Shown here one piece after another: positions 1-8,772 of a DNA stretch of 64,000 nt. Location: assembly GCA_050181835.1 (NCBI GenBank), contig JBFXCU010000004.1:62001-126000 (forward strand), given 5' to 3'. This DNA comes from CAILZL01 sp050181835 (lineage in GTDB: Bacteria; Pseudomonadota; Gammaproteobacteria; Steroidobacterales; Steroidobacteraceae). The position numbers and the translations under genes were made by a program. The notes beneath the pieces are model-generated. The model worked only from the letters and a program-made list of their open reading frames with translations, did no database searches and was not told the DNA's origin. The first letter of the stretch is position 1. Each line of letters opens with the position of its first letter.

Positions 1-23
1 TGACCGGTAGCTGGCAGTTTTGA
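1..23 (+). CDS. C-terminal tail of a probable TonB-dependent receptor (partial)
   Basis: Only the last six codons are in the window (frame starting at base 3), reading T-G-S-W-Q-F and then TGA at 21-23. A terminal phenylalanine is the usual outer-membrane beta-barrel signature recognised by the Bam machinery. The genes downstream look like thiamin salvage, where an outer-membrane TonB receptor is often the first gene. The identity is inferred from this context and the terminal Phe; six residues cannot prove it. Confidence 0.4.
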
Positions 24-33
24 AAGAGATAAG

Positions 34-63
34 ACTCTCTCTCATCCGGGAGAGAGTGTTTTT
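34..63 (+). terminator. Hairpin with T-run after the upstream gene
   Basis: An 8-bp perfect stem (34-41 with 50-57, loop 42-49) is followed by a T-rich tract at 57-63, as in an intrinsic terminator. It sits between the presumed receptor tail and the YkoF-like gene, so it may attenuate rather than end the operon. The GAGAGAG stem resembles other intergenic palindromes in this window. Confidence 0.6.
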
Positions 64-80
64 ATCATTGGAGATTAACG

Positions 81-323
81 ATGCGAACCATGATTGAAAT
101 CAGTCTGTATCCGCTGGATGCCGAGTACATCCCACACATTAAGGATTTTATTGATCGCTTGAATATTTATCCCGAACTACAAGTGATTACCAATGCGATG
201 AGCACCCAGATTGCGGGTGAGCATGCGCGTGTATTCGAAATACTGGGTATTGAAACTGCAAAGAGCTTTGCTGCAACCGGCCGTAAGGTGTTTGTGATGA
301 AAGTGTTGGGCGGTCAAGAGTAA
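81..323 (+). CDS. YkoF-like thiamin/hydroxymethylpyrimidine-binding protein
   Basis: This 80-residue protein carries the pattern of the YkoF/MTH1187 thiamin-binding fold: an N-terminal IEISLYPL strand and a central ITNAMSTQI segment, followed by the helix around GEHARVFEIL. It has no signal peptide, so it is probably cytoplasmic. A GGAG at 70-73 precedes the ATG by seven bases; a second Met at base 90 is possible but has no better ribosome site. The gene lies three bases before a PnuC-type transporter and a ChoK-like kinase, the usual company of thiamin salvage genes. Binding or chaperoning of thiamin or its pyrimidine half is the family-based expectation. Confidence 0.8.
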   Translation: MRTMIEISLYPLDAEYIPHIKDFIDRLNIYPELQVITNAMSTQIAGEHARVFEILGIETAKSFAATGRKVFVMKVLGGQE

Positions 324-326
324 GAA

Positions 327-944
327 ATGGCAAGCGTGCGCGCTGTGCTAACAGAATTACTGGGCACCTCCATTTGGGAGGCGGTGGCAGTGCTGCTGGC
401 ATTGGCTTATTTGATACTCGCGATACGCCGCAGCCTATGGTGCTGGCTGTGTGCCTTCATCAGTACGGCGATTTATATTGTGTTGATGGCTAAGACTGGC
501 TTGGTGATGGATACGCTATTGCAGGTGTACTATTTGGTGATGGCGGTGTATGGCTATCTTGAATGGCGGCGTGGGCAGGCACCCTCGGGTGAACTCACCA
601 TTGTCAGTTGGACGTGGCAACAACATGTATTAGCAATAGCTGCTGTTGCGTTGGCAACCGTTGTTAATGCATGGCTGTTGCAGTTTGTGGAAATATCACG
701 TTCCCCCTGGCTGGATTCGTTTGTTACCTGGGCGAGCGTGCTCACTACATGGATGGTAGCGCGGCGAGTCATTGAAAACTGGTTGTACTGGATCGTTGTG
801 GATACAGTTGCCGCCTGTTTGTATTACACGCGTGGACTGAGCGCGACAGCACTATTGTTCTTGGTGTACGTTGGTATGGTTGTTCATGGCTATCTCGTTT
901 GGCGTAAGCGTGCTGCACTTGCCGTCACAGAGGTCACGGCGTGA
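327..944 (+). CDS. pnuT: PnuC-family vitamin transporter, probably thiamin (PnuT)
   Basis: This 205-residue, strongly hydrophobic protein has about seven membrane segments and the Trp/Tyr-rich loops typical of PnuC facilitators, for example the segment around VYYLVMAVYGYLEW. PnuC proteins move nicotinamide riboside (PnuC), riboflavin (PnuX) or thiamin (PnuT) across the inner membrane, with trapping by phosphorylation inside. The YkoF-like gene three bases upstream and the kinase overlapping downstream by four bases (GTGA) favour thiamin. The substrate is inferred from the neighbours; the family assignment is firm. Confidence 0.85.
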   Translation: MASVRAVLTELLGTSIWEAVAVLLALAYLILAIRRSLWCWLCAFISTAIYIVLMAKTGLVMDTLLQVYYLVMAVYGYLEWRRGQAPSGELTIVSWTWQQHVLAIAAVALATVVNAWLLQFVEISRSPWLDSFVTWASVLTTWMVARRVIENWLYWIVVDTVAACLYYTRGLSATALLFLVYVGMVVHGYLVWRKRAALAVTEVTA

Positions 945-1741
945 TCCCTCAACAAGTGGCTGCTGAGATATTGGCGGTTGATCCTGCTACCTTGAGGGTT
1001 GCGCGAATCAAGGGTGGTCTGACTAACGAAAGTTGGTGCGTGCAAGCTGCGCACGCTGCGGTGGTCGTACGTATCAGCACCGTTGATGAGCATGAACTGC
1101 AACTCAATCGACCCAGCGAAACCATCGTGTTGTCGTTAGTGCAGCAGGCAGGTATTGGTGCAGAGGTGTTGTTATGCGCGCCTGAGCGACGCTTGCTCGT
1201 TACCCGTAAGTTGCAGGCGGAAACTCTGAGTCAGGAGGCAATGCGCGACACAGCAGTGATAAATAAATTGGCGACGTTGTTGCGGCAACTGCATTCCTTG
1301 CCGGTCACTCCTGCAGTACAGCACATTGATTTGCCCGCAGTTTTGCGAGGCTACTGGCACAGTCTGGATCAACAAAGTGAGCCATCTGATATTGACATCG
1401 TAGAACGCACGCAGGCTATACGCATCGCAACTGATTCGGCGCAATCAGCATTGCGCTGTCTATGCCACAATGACGTTCATCATCTTAACCTCATGTCAGA
1501 TGGCCAAAGACTATGGTTGCTGGATTGGGAATACGCAGGGATTGGCGATCCGCTTTTTGATTTGGCGGCGGTGTGCTGCTATCACCACTATGACGAACTG
1601 CTGCGACAGCAATTGTTAACGGCATACAAAGGCCAATTGACGGCGATTGATAGTGAGCGCTTGCAACAACTATGCTGGCTGTTTGATTACATCAAGGCGT
1701 TATGGTTGGCGGTACGCAGTCTGCAAGCCGACATTCAATAG
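941..1741 (+). CDS. ChoK/APH-type kinase, probable thiamin kinase
   Basis: This 266-residue protein has the aminoglycoside phosphotransferase/choline kinase fold. The catalytic loop LCHNDVHHLN is seen near residues 174-183 (H176, D178) and the metal-binding DWE motif (LLDWEYAGIGD) near residue 195. The start is GTG at 941, overlapping the transporter stop as GTGA, so translation is probably coupled. In the YkoF-PnuC context it most likely phosphorylates imported thiamin, trapping it in the cell like E. coli ThiK (YcfN). Another small alcohol substrate cannot be excluded. Confidence 0.8.
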   Translation: MIPQQVAAEILAVDPATLRVARIKGGLTNESWCVQAAHAAVVVRISTVDEHELQLNRPSETIVLSLVQQAGIGAEVLLCAPERRLLVTRKLQAETLSQEAMRDTAVINKLATLLRQLHSLPVTPAVQHIDLPAVLRGYWHSLDQQSEPSDIDIVERTQAIRIATDSAQSALRCLCHNDVHHLNLMSDGQRLWLLDWEYAGIGDPLFDLAAVCCYHHYDELLRQQLLTAYKGQLTAIDSERLQQLCWLFDYIKALWLAVRSLQADIQ

Positions 1742-1773
1742 GGGCGGTATCGCTACCACCCCTATAGGCTTGA

Positions 1774-2526
1774 TTATTTCGCTGCCGATTGGTTGGCTAC
1801 GGCGGCGGCGGCGGCAGCAATCGCGACCGCATCACCCAAGAAACGTCGTGGAACTTTGGGTTTCAACGCGGCGTCCAGCTCATAAACAATGGGCACGCCG
1901 GTGGGAATGTTGAATTCGACAATGTCAGCATCCGACATGCCATCGAGCATCTTCACCAATGCGCGTAGGCTATTGCCATGAGCGACTACCAATACATTGC
2001 GACCGCGCAGCAACTCCGGCGCAATTTTGTCAGTCCAGAATGGCAGCACGCGCGCCAAAGTTTCCTTGAGTGATTCGGTGGCAGGCAGGGCATCGGGTGG
2101 CAGCGCGGCATAGCGACGATCTTGGCTGGGGTGACGTTCGTCGCTACTGGTCAGCGGTGGTGGTGGGATGTCATAGCTACGCCGCCAGATTTTTACCTGA
2201 TCGGCCCCATGTTTGGCGGTGGTTTGTGCCTTGTCCAGGCCTTGTAGTGCGCCGTAATGACGTTCATTCAGCCGCCAACTGCGTTCCACTGGTAACCACA
2301 TCAGATCCATTTCATCGAGCACGGTCCACATGGTGCGGATGGCGCGTTTGAGTACCGAGGTGTACACCAAGTCGAAATTGAAGCCCTCGGCTTTGAGTAG
2401 GCGGCCTGCTTCGCGGGCCTCAGTGCGGCCCTGTTCGGTCAGATCCACGTCGGTCCAGCCGGTAAACAGATTTTCGACGTTCCAGCTGCTTTGTCCGTGG
2501 CGGACCAGTACCAGTTTACCTATCAC
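1774..2526 (-). CDS. gpmA: 2,3-bisphosphoglycerate-dependent phosphoglycerate mutase
   Basis: The 250-residue length equals that of E. coli GpmA. The phosphohistidine motif LVRHGQSSWN (H10) is at the N-terminus, followed by LNERHYGALQG with the catalytic Glu and VVAHGNSLRAL with the second catalytic His. The enzyme interconverts 3- and 2-phosphoglycerate in glycolysis and gluconeogenesis. The start is GTG at 2526, preceded by an AGGGG-like ribosome site. The C-terminus has an alanine-rich extension just before the stop. It is convergent with the kinase gene upstream and appears monocistronic. Confidence 0.95.
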   Translation of the reverse strand: MIGKLVLVRHGQSSWNVENLFTGWTDVDLTEQGRTEAREAGRLLKAEGFNFDLVYTSVLKRAIRTMWTVLDEMDLMWLPVERSWRLNERHYGALQGLDKAQTTAKHGADQVKIWRRSYDIPPPPLTSSDERHPSQDRRYAALPPDALPATESLKETLARVLPFWTDKIAPELLRGRNVLVVAHGNSLRALVKMLDGMSDADIVEFNIPTGVPIVYELDAALKPKVPRRFLGDAVAIAAAAAAVANQSAAK

Positions 2527-2855
2527 GTGGGACCCCTATTCATATAGTTGATTACCTGCAGATTTATACCAGAGCGGTACGGCAGGTGTCAGTACGATCT
2601 GGCATGTTTAGGCGTCTGTTGTCTGGACCTTTGTTGGCTGATGCGCCTCGGGTCTCCATTATTGATAAAGTTGTGCGCGGATAACCTCGGGGTGACAGTC
2701 GCTTTGTTGCACTTATTGGAAATTACCCAATGACCGCTATAGAGCAGTGCTGATTTGCGCTTCGGGCCAAAATGGTCTGTCCTAATGGCAGCAGCAGAAA
2801 ATAGTTAAGTCGATTGTGCAGGCTTATCACTGCACGCCGTTGCGAATTGACGTGG
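2527..2855. other. Intergenic stretch without a recognisable gene
   Basis: These 329 bases separate gpmA from the end of pdhC, both read on the minus strand. The open frames are short and resemble no family I know. It must hold the gpmA promoter and the 3' end signals of the pdh operon, but I can read no convincing -35/-10 pair, terminator hairpin or repeat. Confidence 0.5.
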
Positions 2856-4058
2856 CTAATTCGCCAGCTCAATATCTTTGATCACTGCTGCCAGAAAGCG
2901 GCAGGCTTCACCGCCGGTAATGGAGCGATGATCAAACGCCAGTGATAAAGGAATGCGGGAATGCACTTCAATGCCGCCATCATTAGTGGCAACGACATCG
3001 CGATGTACCTTGCCGGTGCCAAGAATCGCCACTGTTGGTGGTACTACCAAGGGTGTGGCATAGCGACCAGCCAAGGTACCGAAATTGGTGAGCGTGATGG
3101 TGTAATCACGCAATTCTTCTGGTGCCAGTGTGCGATCCCGAGTGGCTTGTTTCAAGCGATTCAATTCCTCGCGCAGTTCGAGTAACGACTTGTCCTGCGC
3201 ATCGCGTATTACGGGCACAAACAGCTTGTCGCCCACATCGATGGCAATACCGAGGTCAACTTGTTTGAACACCCGTCGTGCTGGGCCATTGGGATCGAAT
3301 ACCGCGTTGAGTGAAGGCTCGGCAAGCACGGCGTGACACAGTGCGCGAATAATGCGTGCGGTCATATCTACGCGGCCGCTCCAGTTATGGATGTCGGCAT
3401 CATCGAACACGGTGACGATTGATATTTCATCGCGTGACAGGGTCATGGCCTGCGCCATGGCGCGGCGCGCCCCGGTAATGGGTTGAAACTCACCAGCGAG
3501 GCGTTCGCTCAGTTCTGGTAGGCGATAGCTGTTGCGTGATCCTTGACGTTCCAGTTGCGCGCTGCTTAATACATCATCTACCGAAATTACGCCGTCTTTA
3601 CCGGTGGCGTTGATCTCACTCAGATCAATCTCCAAACGCTTGGCTAGCAGGCGCGCTGCGGGTGCCGTGCGTAACCGACCGTGTTGCGAGTTTGATGTGC
3701 TTGACCCACCTGCGACGGCACGTTCCACCAGTTCATGGTCGCTGACATTCATGCGACCGACCACCGTGCCCGCGTCTGCATTATTAGCGTTCGTGGTCGC
3801 TGCTGTCGGTGCGGGTTCAGCTATGCCCAGATCAAACTCCACAATGGCTTGGTGAGTGGCAACGGTATCACCCGTCTTGACCAGCAAGCGTGTGACGGTG
3901 CCGCTGAACGGGCTGGGTACTTCAACCACGGCTTTGGCGGTTTCTACTGAAACCATCAATTGATCGACCTGCACGGTCTCGCCTTCCTTGATATGCCAAG
4001 CGACGATGTCCGCTTCCTGTAGGCCTTCACCCAGATCTGGTAGATGAAATGTGGTCAC
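2856..4058 (-). CDS. pdhC: Dihydrolipoamide acetyltransferase E2 of pyruvate dehydrogenase-type complex
   Basis: The 400-residue protein has three parts: a lipoyl domain (residues 1-78) with lipoyl-lysine K42 in ETAKAVVEV, a peripheral-subunit-binding domain near 129-163 (TAPAARLLAKRL), and a catalytic acyltransferase domain to the end. The active-site region near the C-terminus reads FDHRSITGGEA, so the catalytic His is present but the usual Asp of HxxxDG is Thr. It transfers acetyl groups to CoA in the E1-E2-E3 complex. GTG start at 4058. Third gene of pdhABC; no E3 gene is in the window. A branched-chain 2-oxoacid role is possible but less likely. Confidence 0.88.
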   Translation of the reverse strand: MTTFHLPDLGEGLQEADIVAWHIKEGETVQVDQLMVSVETAKAVVEVPSPFSGTVTRLLVKTGDTVATHQAIVEFDLGIAEPAPTAATTNANNADAGTVVGRMNVSDHELVERAVAGGSSTSNSQHGRLRTAPAARLLAKRLEIDLSEINATGKDGVISVDDVLSSAQLERQGSRNSYRLPELSERLAGEFQPITGARRAMAQAMTLSRDEISIVTVFDDADIHNWSGRVDMTARIIRALCHAVLAEPSLNAVFDPNGPARRVFKQVDLGIAIDVGDKLFVPVIRDAQDKSLLELREELNRLKQATRDRTLAPEELRDYTITLTNFGTLAGRYATPLVVPPTVAILGTGKVHRDVVATNDGGIEVHSRIPLSLAFDHRSITGGEACRFLAAVIKDIELAN

Positions 4059-4095
4059 AGAATTTCCCCAATCGATCTATCTACGTGTTTATGCA

Positions 4096-5076
4096 TTAGC
4101 TGGCTGTCAATGTGGTGTGTACCGCAGCGATAATGCGTGCCACGCTGGGTACGTAGTCATGTTCGAGTCGTGCCAGCGGCACGATGGTGTCATAGCCGGT
4201 AACGCGCTGAATAGGTGCTTCCAAATCATACAAGCCATGCTCGGCAACGATGGCGGCAATCTCGGCGCCGACACCCACATTACGCGCAGCTTCGTGGACG
4301 ATGATCAAGCGACCGGTTTTAGCTACTGAATCCAGAATGGTTTCAGCATCAATCGGACTGATGGTTGCCAGGTCAATGACTTCTGCACTGATACCTTGCT
4401 GGGCCAATTCCTCAGCCGCTTTCAAGCACTCAATGGTCATCGCGCCCCAAGTGACGATGCTGCAATCCGTGCCTTCGCGTAGTACGTAGCAAACATCCAG
4501 TGGCAATGCCTCACCGTTGTCTTCTACTTCTTGTCGCGCATAGCGATAGATGCGCACCGGTTCGAGAAACAGTACGGGATCAGGTTCACGGATCGCTGCC
4601 AACAACAAGCCATACGCACGGGCAGGCGAGGAGGGACAGACTACACGCAGTCCCGGCATGTGGCAGAACATGGATTCCACTGATTCGGAGTGATGTTCAG
4701 GTGAATGAATACCACCACCATGCGGAGTGCGAATGACCACCGGGCAGGTAAGGCGCCCACGAGTACGATTACGCAGGCGAGTCATGTGATTGACGATCTG
4801 ATCCACTGCTGGATAGATGAACCCCATGAATTGAATTTCCGCTACTGGTTTCAGCCCTTGTGCGGCCATGCCAACACAGAGTCCGGCAATCATGCCTTCT
4901 GCTAAGGGTGTATCAATGATGCGTTGATTGCCGAAGGTTTCCTGCAACCCTTGTGTGGCGCGGAATACGCCGCCGTTTTTGCCCACGTCCTGGCCTAGTA
5001 CCACTACACTTGGGTCGTGGGACATTTCCCATGCATGCGCCATGGTAATCGCTTCAACTAGAGTGACTTTAGCCAT
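4096..5076 (-). CDS. pdhB: Pyruvate dehydrogenase E1 component, beta subunit
   Basis: The 326-residue protein shows the E1-beta transketolase pattern: LVEAITMAHAWEM at the start, GQDVGKNGGVFRAT, the PLAEGMIAGLCVGMA segment and the C-terminal transketolase domain with GRLIIVHEAAR. It forms an alpha2beta2 heterotetramer with PdhA that decarboxylates pyruvate and acetylates lipoyl groups on E2. Its ATG overlaps the pdhA stop by eight bases, so the two subunits are probably translationally coupled in equal amounts. The gap to pdhC is 37 bases. Confidence 0.92.
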   Translation of the reverse strand: MAKVTLVEAITMAHAWEMSHDPSVVVLGQDVGKNGGVFRATQGLQETFGNQRIIDTPLAEGMIAGLCVGMAAQGLKPVAEIQFMGFIYPAVDQIVNHMTRLRNRTRGRLTCPVVIRTPHGGGIHSPEHHSESVESMFCHMPGLRVVCPSSPARAYGLLLAAIREPDPVLFLEPVRIYRYARQEVEDNGEALPLDVCYVLREGTDCSIVTWGAMTIECLKAAEELAQQGISAEVIDLATISPIDAETILDSVAKTGRLIIVHEAARNVGVGAEIAAIVAEHGLYDLEAPIQRVTGYDTIVPLARLEHDYVPSVARIIAAVHTTLTAS

Positions 5077-6169
5077 GAGGCACTGCCATCCCGCTGAGTT
5101 GTACGACTTCGTTGCGTTGTTCGATCAACCGCCGTGGTGGATTGGCAAACAAATGATCAAACATGGCCGTGACCGGTGGCTTGGGGGTCGAAACGTATTC
5201 GCTGACGGCGGCTTCGATCAAGTGACTGCATTCCTGTTTGTAAGCCTGTTCCTTGGTTTCATCCCACAGTTGCAGCTGTTGTAGGTAACCACGCAGACGT
5301 TTCATGGGCTCCACCGCCCACCCTTGTTCGACTTCACCGGTGGGTCGATAACGACTGGCATCATCGGCGGTGGTATGGTCGCTGAGTCGATAGGTTAGCG
5401 CTTCCACCACGGTGGGGCCTGCGCCGCTGCGTGCGCGTGCCAAGGCCTGCTCCAGCACGTGACGCACGGCGAGAATATCGTTGCCATCGACTTGAATGCC
5501 GGGAATGCCGGCGGCGATGCCTTTTTGCGCCAGTGTTTGCGCCGCAGTCTGTTGCGCCAGCGGTATGGAAATCGCCCAGCGATTGTTCACCACATAAAAC
5601 ACCACCGGCAGTTTTTGCACGCCCGCGACATTCATCGCTTCATAAAACGCGCCTTCTGAGGTGCCGCCATCACCAATGTAAGCCAGTGCACAGCGTGGCT
5701 CGTTACGAAGCTTGAAGGCGAGTGCGGCACCAGCGGCGTGCAGCGTTTGTGTGGCAATGGGCACACACCAGGGAAAATCATGGCGGGTGTTGACAAAATC
5801 ATTGCCTGATTCATCGCCGCCCCAGTAGCGCAGAATTTCCACCATGCGGACACCGCGCCAGATTTGCGTACCAATTTCGCGATACACCGGCGCGATTACG
5901 TCGTCCTCGTGCAATGCAGCAGCGGCACCAATCTGTGCGGCTTCGTGGCCCACTGCCGGTGGGTAGGTGCCCAGCTGACCAGTGCGTTGTAGATTGATCG
6001 CTTTGGTGTCAAAGGCGCGCACCAGCACCATCATCTTGTACATTTTCACCAATTCGACCGGGTCACGCACGAAGGCGGGCAGGCTGGCAGCATCGACTTC
6101 AGGCAGGAATCGTCCTTCAGCGTCCAGGTACTGGCGGTACTGAATGTCGAACTGGGCGGTTGTACTCAA
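5069..6169 (-). CDS. pdhA: Pyruvate dehydrogenase E1 component, alpha subunit
   Basis: The thiamin diphosphate motif is plain: GDGGTSEGAFYEAMN followed about 25 residues later by VVNNRW. I place the start at the TTG at 6169 because a near-perfect Shine-Dalgarno (AAGGAGG, 6176-6182 on the minus strand) lies six bases upstream, giving 366 residues beginning LSTTAQFDIQ. An in-frame ATG at 6220 would add 17 residues with no such site. Residue length fits the E1-alpha family. First gene of pdhABC; together with PdhB it decarboxylates pyruvate. The 84 bases to the divergent PLP enzyme gene must contain the operon promoter. Confidence 0.9.
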   Translation of the reverse strand: MSTTAQFDIQYRQYLDAEGRFLPEVDAASLPAFVRDPVELVKMYKMMVLVRAFDTKAINLQRTGQLGTYPPAVGHEAAQIGAAAALHEDDVIAPVYREIGTQIWRGVRMVEILRYWGGDESGNDFVNTRHDFPWCVPIATQTLHAAGAALAFKLRNEPRCALAYIGDGGTSEGAFYEAMNVAGVQKLPVVFYVVNNRWAISIPLAQQTAAQTLAQKGIAAGIPGIQVDGNDILAVRHVLEQALARARSGAGPTVVEALTYRLSDHTTADDASRYRPTGEVEQGWAVEPMKRLRGYLQQLQLWDETKEQAYKQECSHLIEAAVSEYVSTPKPPVTAMFDHLFANPPRRLIEQRNEVVQLSGMAVPHG

Positions 6170-6304
6170 CGAATTCCTCCTTGCCTGGCGACTGGGGTGA
6201 CCAAGTAAAACTGCACGCATTATAGCCGAGCATGACCTGTGTGCCCGATCATTGTGCTACTACTTATGCCATCATCAGTATCGATTCGCGACACTTGAAC
6301 TCAT

Positions 6305-7474
6305 ATGAAAACCAATACCTTTACCAATCATCCACCCACTATCACTCTCGATGTTGATAACCGACCCCTGGTCGCGCCGATCTACCAATCGGTCAAGTTC
6401 AGTTTCGATGCAGTGAGTGAAGCCGAGCGCCATGGTCGCGGTGAGCGTGACGGGTATGCCTACTCACGCATCGACAATCCTACCTTGCACCAGTTGCAAC
6501 AGACATTGGCGACGTTACAGGGGCGGGAACACTGCCTGCTCGCAGCCTCTGGTGTGGCGGCAATCAGCCTTACTTTGCAGGCGCTATGTAAGCAGGGCGA
6601 TCACCTACTGATGTTTGTGGAAGGTTACGGTCCTACACGCCACATGGTACGACGGGTGCTGGCACGATTTGGGGTGCGTCATACCGTGTTATCCATTGAA
6701 GATCATGCCGGGATTGAACGAGTGTTAAGCAGTACGCCGACGCGCTTGATGGTGTTTGAAAGTCCTACCAACCCGATACTGAAAATCGCTGACCTGCAAC
6801 ATCTGTGTGCGTTGGCTAAACATTATGATTGCCTGACTGTGATGGACAATACCTTTGCCAGTCTGCATGCGCATGGACAGTATCCCATTGACGTCTACGT
6901 ACATTCCCTGACCAAGTATGCCAATGGTCACGGTGACGTGCTGGCTGGTGCGGTGATTTCCAATGAGCCGTTACACGGATTATTACGTGCAGAGTTTATG
7001 GTGATGGGCAGCATGCTCGATCCGCACGCGGCGTTTTTGATTCAGCGTGGTTTGAAGACTTATGGCCTGCGTTATGAGCGAGCCTGTCAGAATGCGTTAG
7101 TCATCGCACAGTTTCTTGAGCAGCATCCTGCGGTCAGTAGCGTGCGCTATCCGGGGTTGCCTTCACATCCGCAACACCAACTGGCTATGCAACAATCGGG
7201 CAACGGTGGTGGCGTCGTCACCTTTGCGCTTCGTGGTGACGAAGCGGCAGCCAATAACGTTGTGCAAAAACTCACCTTGTTCAAATTGGCATCGAGCCTG
7301 GGGTCCACTGAATCGCTGGTGGTACAGCCGTCAGCCATATTGCCGCGTGACTTGAATGCTGAGCAGCGGCAATGGGCCGAAGTTACTGATACCACCATTC
7401 GCTTGTCGATTGGTATCGAAGATATCGAAGATTTACTGGCTGATTTGACGCAGGCACTTGGTCATGTGGGGTAA
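6305..7474 (+). CDS. Cys/Met metabolism PLP-dependent enzyme (cystathionine gamma-synthase/beta-lyase type)
   Basis: This 389-residue fold-type I PLP enzyme has the family landmarks YSRIDNPT (residues 53-60), the cofactor aspartate D181 in MDNTF, the PLP lysine K204 in HSLTKYANGHGD, and SLGSTESLVVQP near the C-terminus. Members make or cleave cystathionine, or act as homocysteine/methionine lyases; sequence alone does not separate these. The gene stands alone, divergent from pdhA, with no sulfur-assimilation genes beside it. The family is sure; the exact reaction is not. Confidence 0.87.
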   Translation: MKTNTFTNHPPTITLDVDNRPLVAPIYQSVKFSFDAVSEAERHGRGERDGYAYSRIDNPTLHQLQQTLATLQGREHCLLAASGVAAISLTLQALCKQGDHLLMFVEGYGPTRHMVRRVLARFGVRHTVLSIEDHAGIERVLSSTPTRLMVFESPTNPILKIADLQHLCALAKHYDCLTVMDNTFASLHAHGQYPIDVYVHSLTKYANGHGDVLAGAVISNEPLHGLLRAEFMVMGSMLDPHAAFLIQRGLKTYGLRYERACQNALVIAQFLEQHPAVSSVRYPGLPSHPQHQLAMQQSGNGGGVVTFALRGDEAAANNVVQKLTLFKLASSLGSTESLVVQPSAILPRDLNAEQRQWAEVTDTTIRLSIGIEDIEDLLADLTQALGHVG

Positions 7475-7572
7475 AGTGAACCCCCAATGTGGCGTGTTGA
7501 CTTGCTGCGAACTCCTTGTTACTGGTCTTAGTGAAATCCCTGTTTAGATTTTAATGACGAGAACTGAAGGTA

Positions 7573-8760
7573 ATGATGTACTTTTTTTCTGGCCGGGTTG
7601 CAGTAAATCGTTGTGCCGTATGGATTGGCGTATTGATCGTTGGTATTGCGCTATTGACGAGTTGCACCAAGTCCGGCGCTCCATCCGCTACACAGCAAGT
7701 GAAGCCGATTGCTAACGTAGATGTCATCACCGTTCGCGCACAACCGCTTGTTCTGACTACCACGCTGCCGGGTCGCGCAACTGCTTATGCCATTGCGGAA
7801 GTGCGGCCGCAGGTGGGTGGCATCCTTAAGCGCCGCGTGTTTCGTGAAGGCGCGGATGTGAAAGCGGGCGATGTGTTATATGAAATTGACCCAGCTCTGT
7901 ATCAGGCCACGCTGAACAGCGCACGTGCGGCACTGGCAAAAGCAGAAGCGAGTCTGGTGACTGTAAAGCTTAAAGCGCAACGGTATGCGGAATTGGCACA
8001 GTCTGGTGTCATCAGTCAGCAGGAAAATGATGATTTGATTGCGGCACTGGGTGAGGCAGAGGCGGATGTCAAGTCGAGTAAGGCAGCAGTGGAAACTGCC
8101 ACCATTAATTTTGGCTATACGCGGATTGTTGCGCCCATCTCTGGTCGTATCGGCAAGTCTACTGTCACTGTTGGCGCATTGCTGACTGCCAATCAGCCAG
8201 CAGCATTGGCGACTATTCAGCAGCTTGATCCTATCTATGTTGATATTACGCAAACCAGTACCGAACTATTACGGTTACAACGGGAGTTGGCCGGTGGTGA
8301 TCTCAAGCCAGTAACTCAGGGCCAACCCAAGGCTACGTTACTGTTTGATGATGGTTCGACATATACGCATTCCGGCAAAGTGCAGTTTGCGGACATCAGT
8401 GTTAACGAAGGTACTGGCACGGTAACTGTGCGTGTGACTTTCCCAAATCCCAAACATGAAATTCTGCCCGGCATGTATGTGCGTGCCACGCTAGACGAGG
8501 GTACGTTGCAACATGCGCTATTGGTGCCACAGCAGGCCGTTACCCGCGACCCCACTGGTGCGGCAACCGCATTGGTTCTTAATGCGGAGGGAGTGGTGGA
8601 GTTGCGTATGCCAACCATTGATCGTTCGGTAGATAACCAGTGGTTGATACGCGATGGTATTCACGACGGTGAGCAAGTAATTATCGGCGGTGGGCAGCGT
8701 GTCAAAGCAGGTGATAAAGCGCAGGTGGCTGCGGCTCCTGATGCGGCGACCGGACAATAA
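7573..8760 (+). CDS. RND efflux periplasmic adaptor lipoprotein (AcrA/MexA type)
   Basis: This 395-residue membrane fusion protein begins with a lipoprotein signal (lipobox LTSC, Cys31). It then has the split lipoyl domain (PQVGGILKRRVFREGADVKAG and later APISGRIGKS), an alpha-hairpin between them (about residues 115-175), and beta-barrel and membrane-proximal parts. AcrA-like adaptors bridge an inner-membrane RND pump to an outer-membrane channel. GAAGG precedes the ATG at 7573. The pump gene follows after 12 bases; no outer-membrane partner is next to it. Confidence 0.92.
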   Translation: MMYFFSGRVAVNRCAVWIGVLIVGIALLTSCTKSGAPSATQQVKPIANVDVITVRAQPLVLTTTLPGRATAYAIAEVRPQVGGILKRRVFREGADVKAGDVLYEIDPALYQATLNSARAALAKAEASLVTVKLKAQRYAELAQSGVISQQENDDLIAALGEAEADVKSSKAAVETATINFGYTRIVAPISGRIGKSTVTVGALLTANQPAALATIQQLDPIYVDITQTSTELLRLQRELAGGDLKPVTQGQPKATLLFDDGSTYTHSGKVQFADISVNEGTGTVTVRVTFPNPKHEILPGMYVRATLDEGTLQHALLVPQQAVTRDPTGAATALVLNAEGVVELRMPTIDRSVDNQWLIRDGIHDGEQVIIGGGQRVKAGDKAQVAAAPDAATGQ

Positions 8761-8772
8761 AGGGGTTCACTC

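Noticed and set aside
2548..2733. 61-codon frame in the gpmA-pdhC gap
   Set aside because: No ribosome site, no resemblance to a family, Cys/Leu-rich as random sequence.
6221..6304. Possible SAM riboswitch before the Cys/Met PLP enzyme
   Set aside because: The gap of 84 bases also serves pdhA and shows no SAM-aptamer pattern.
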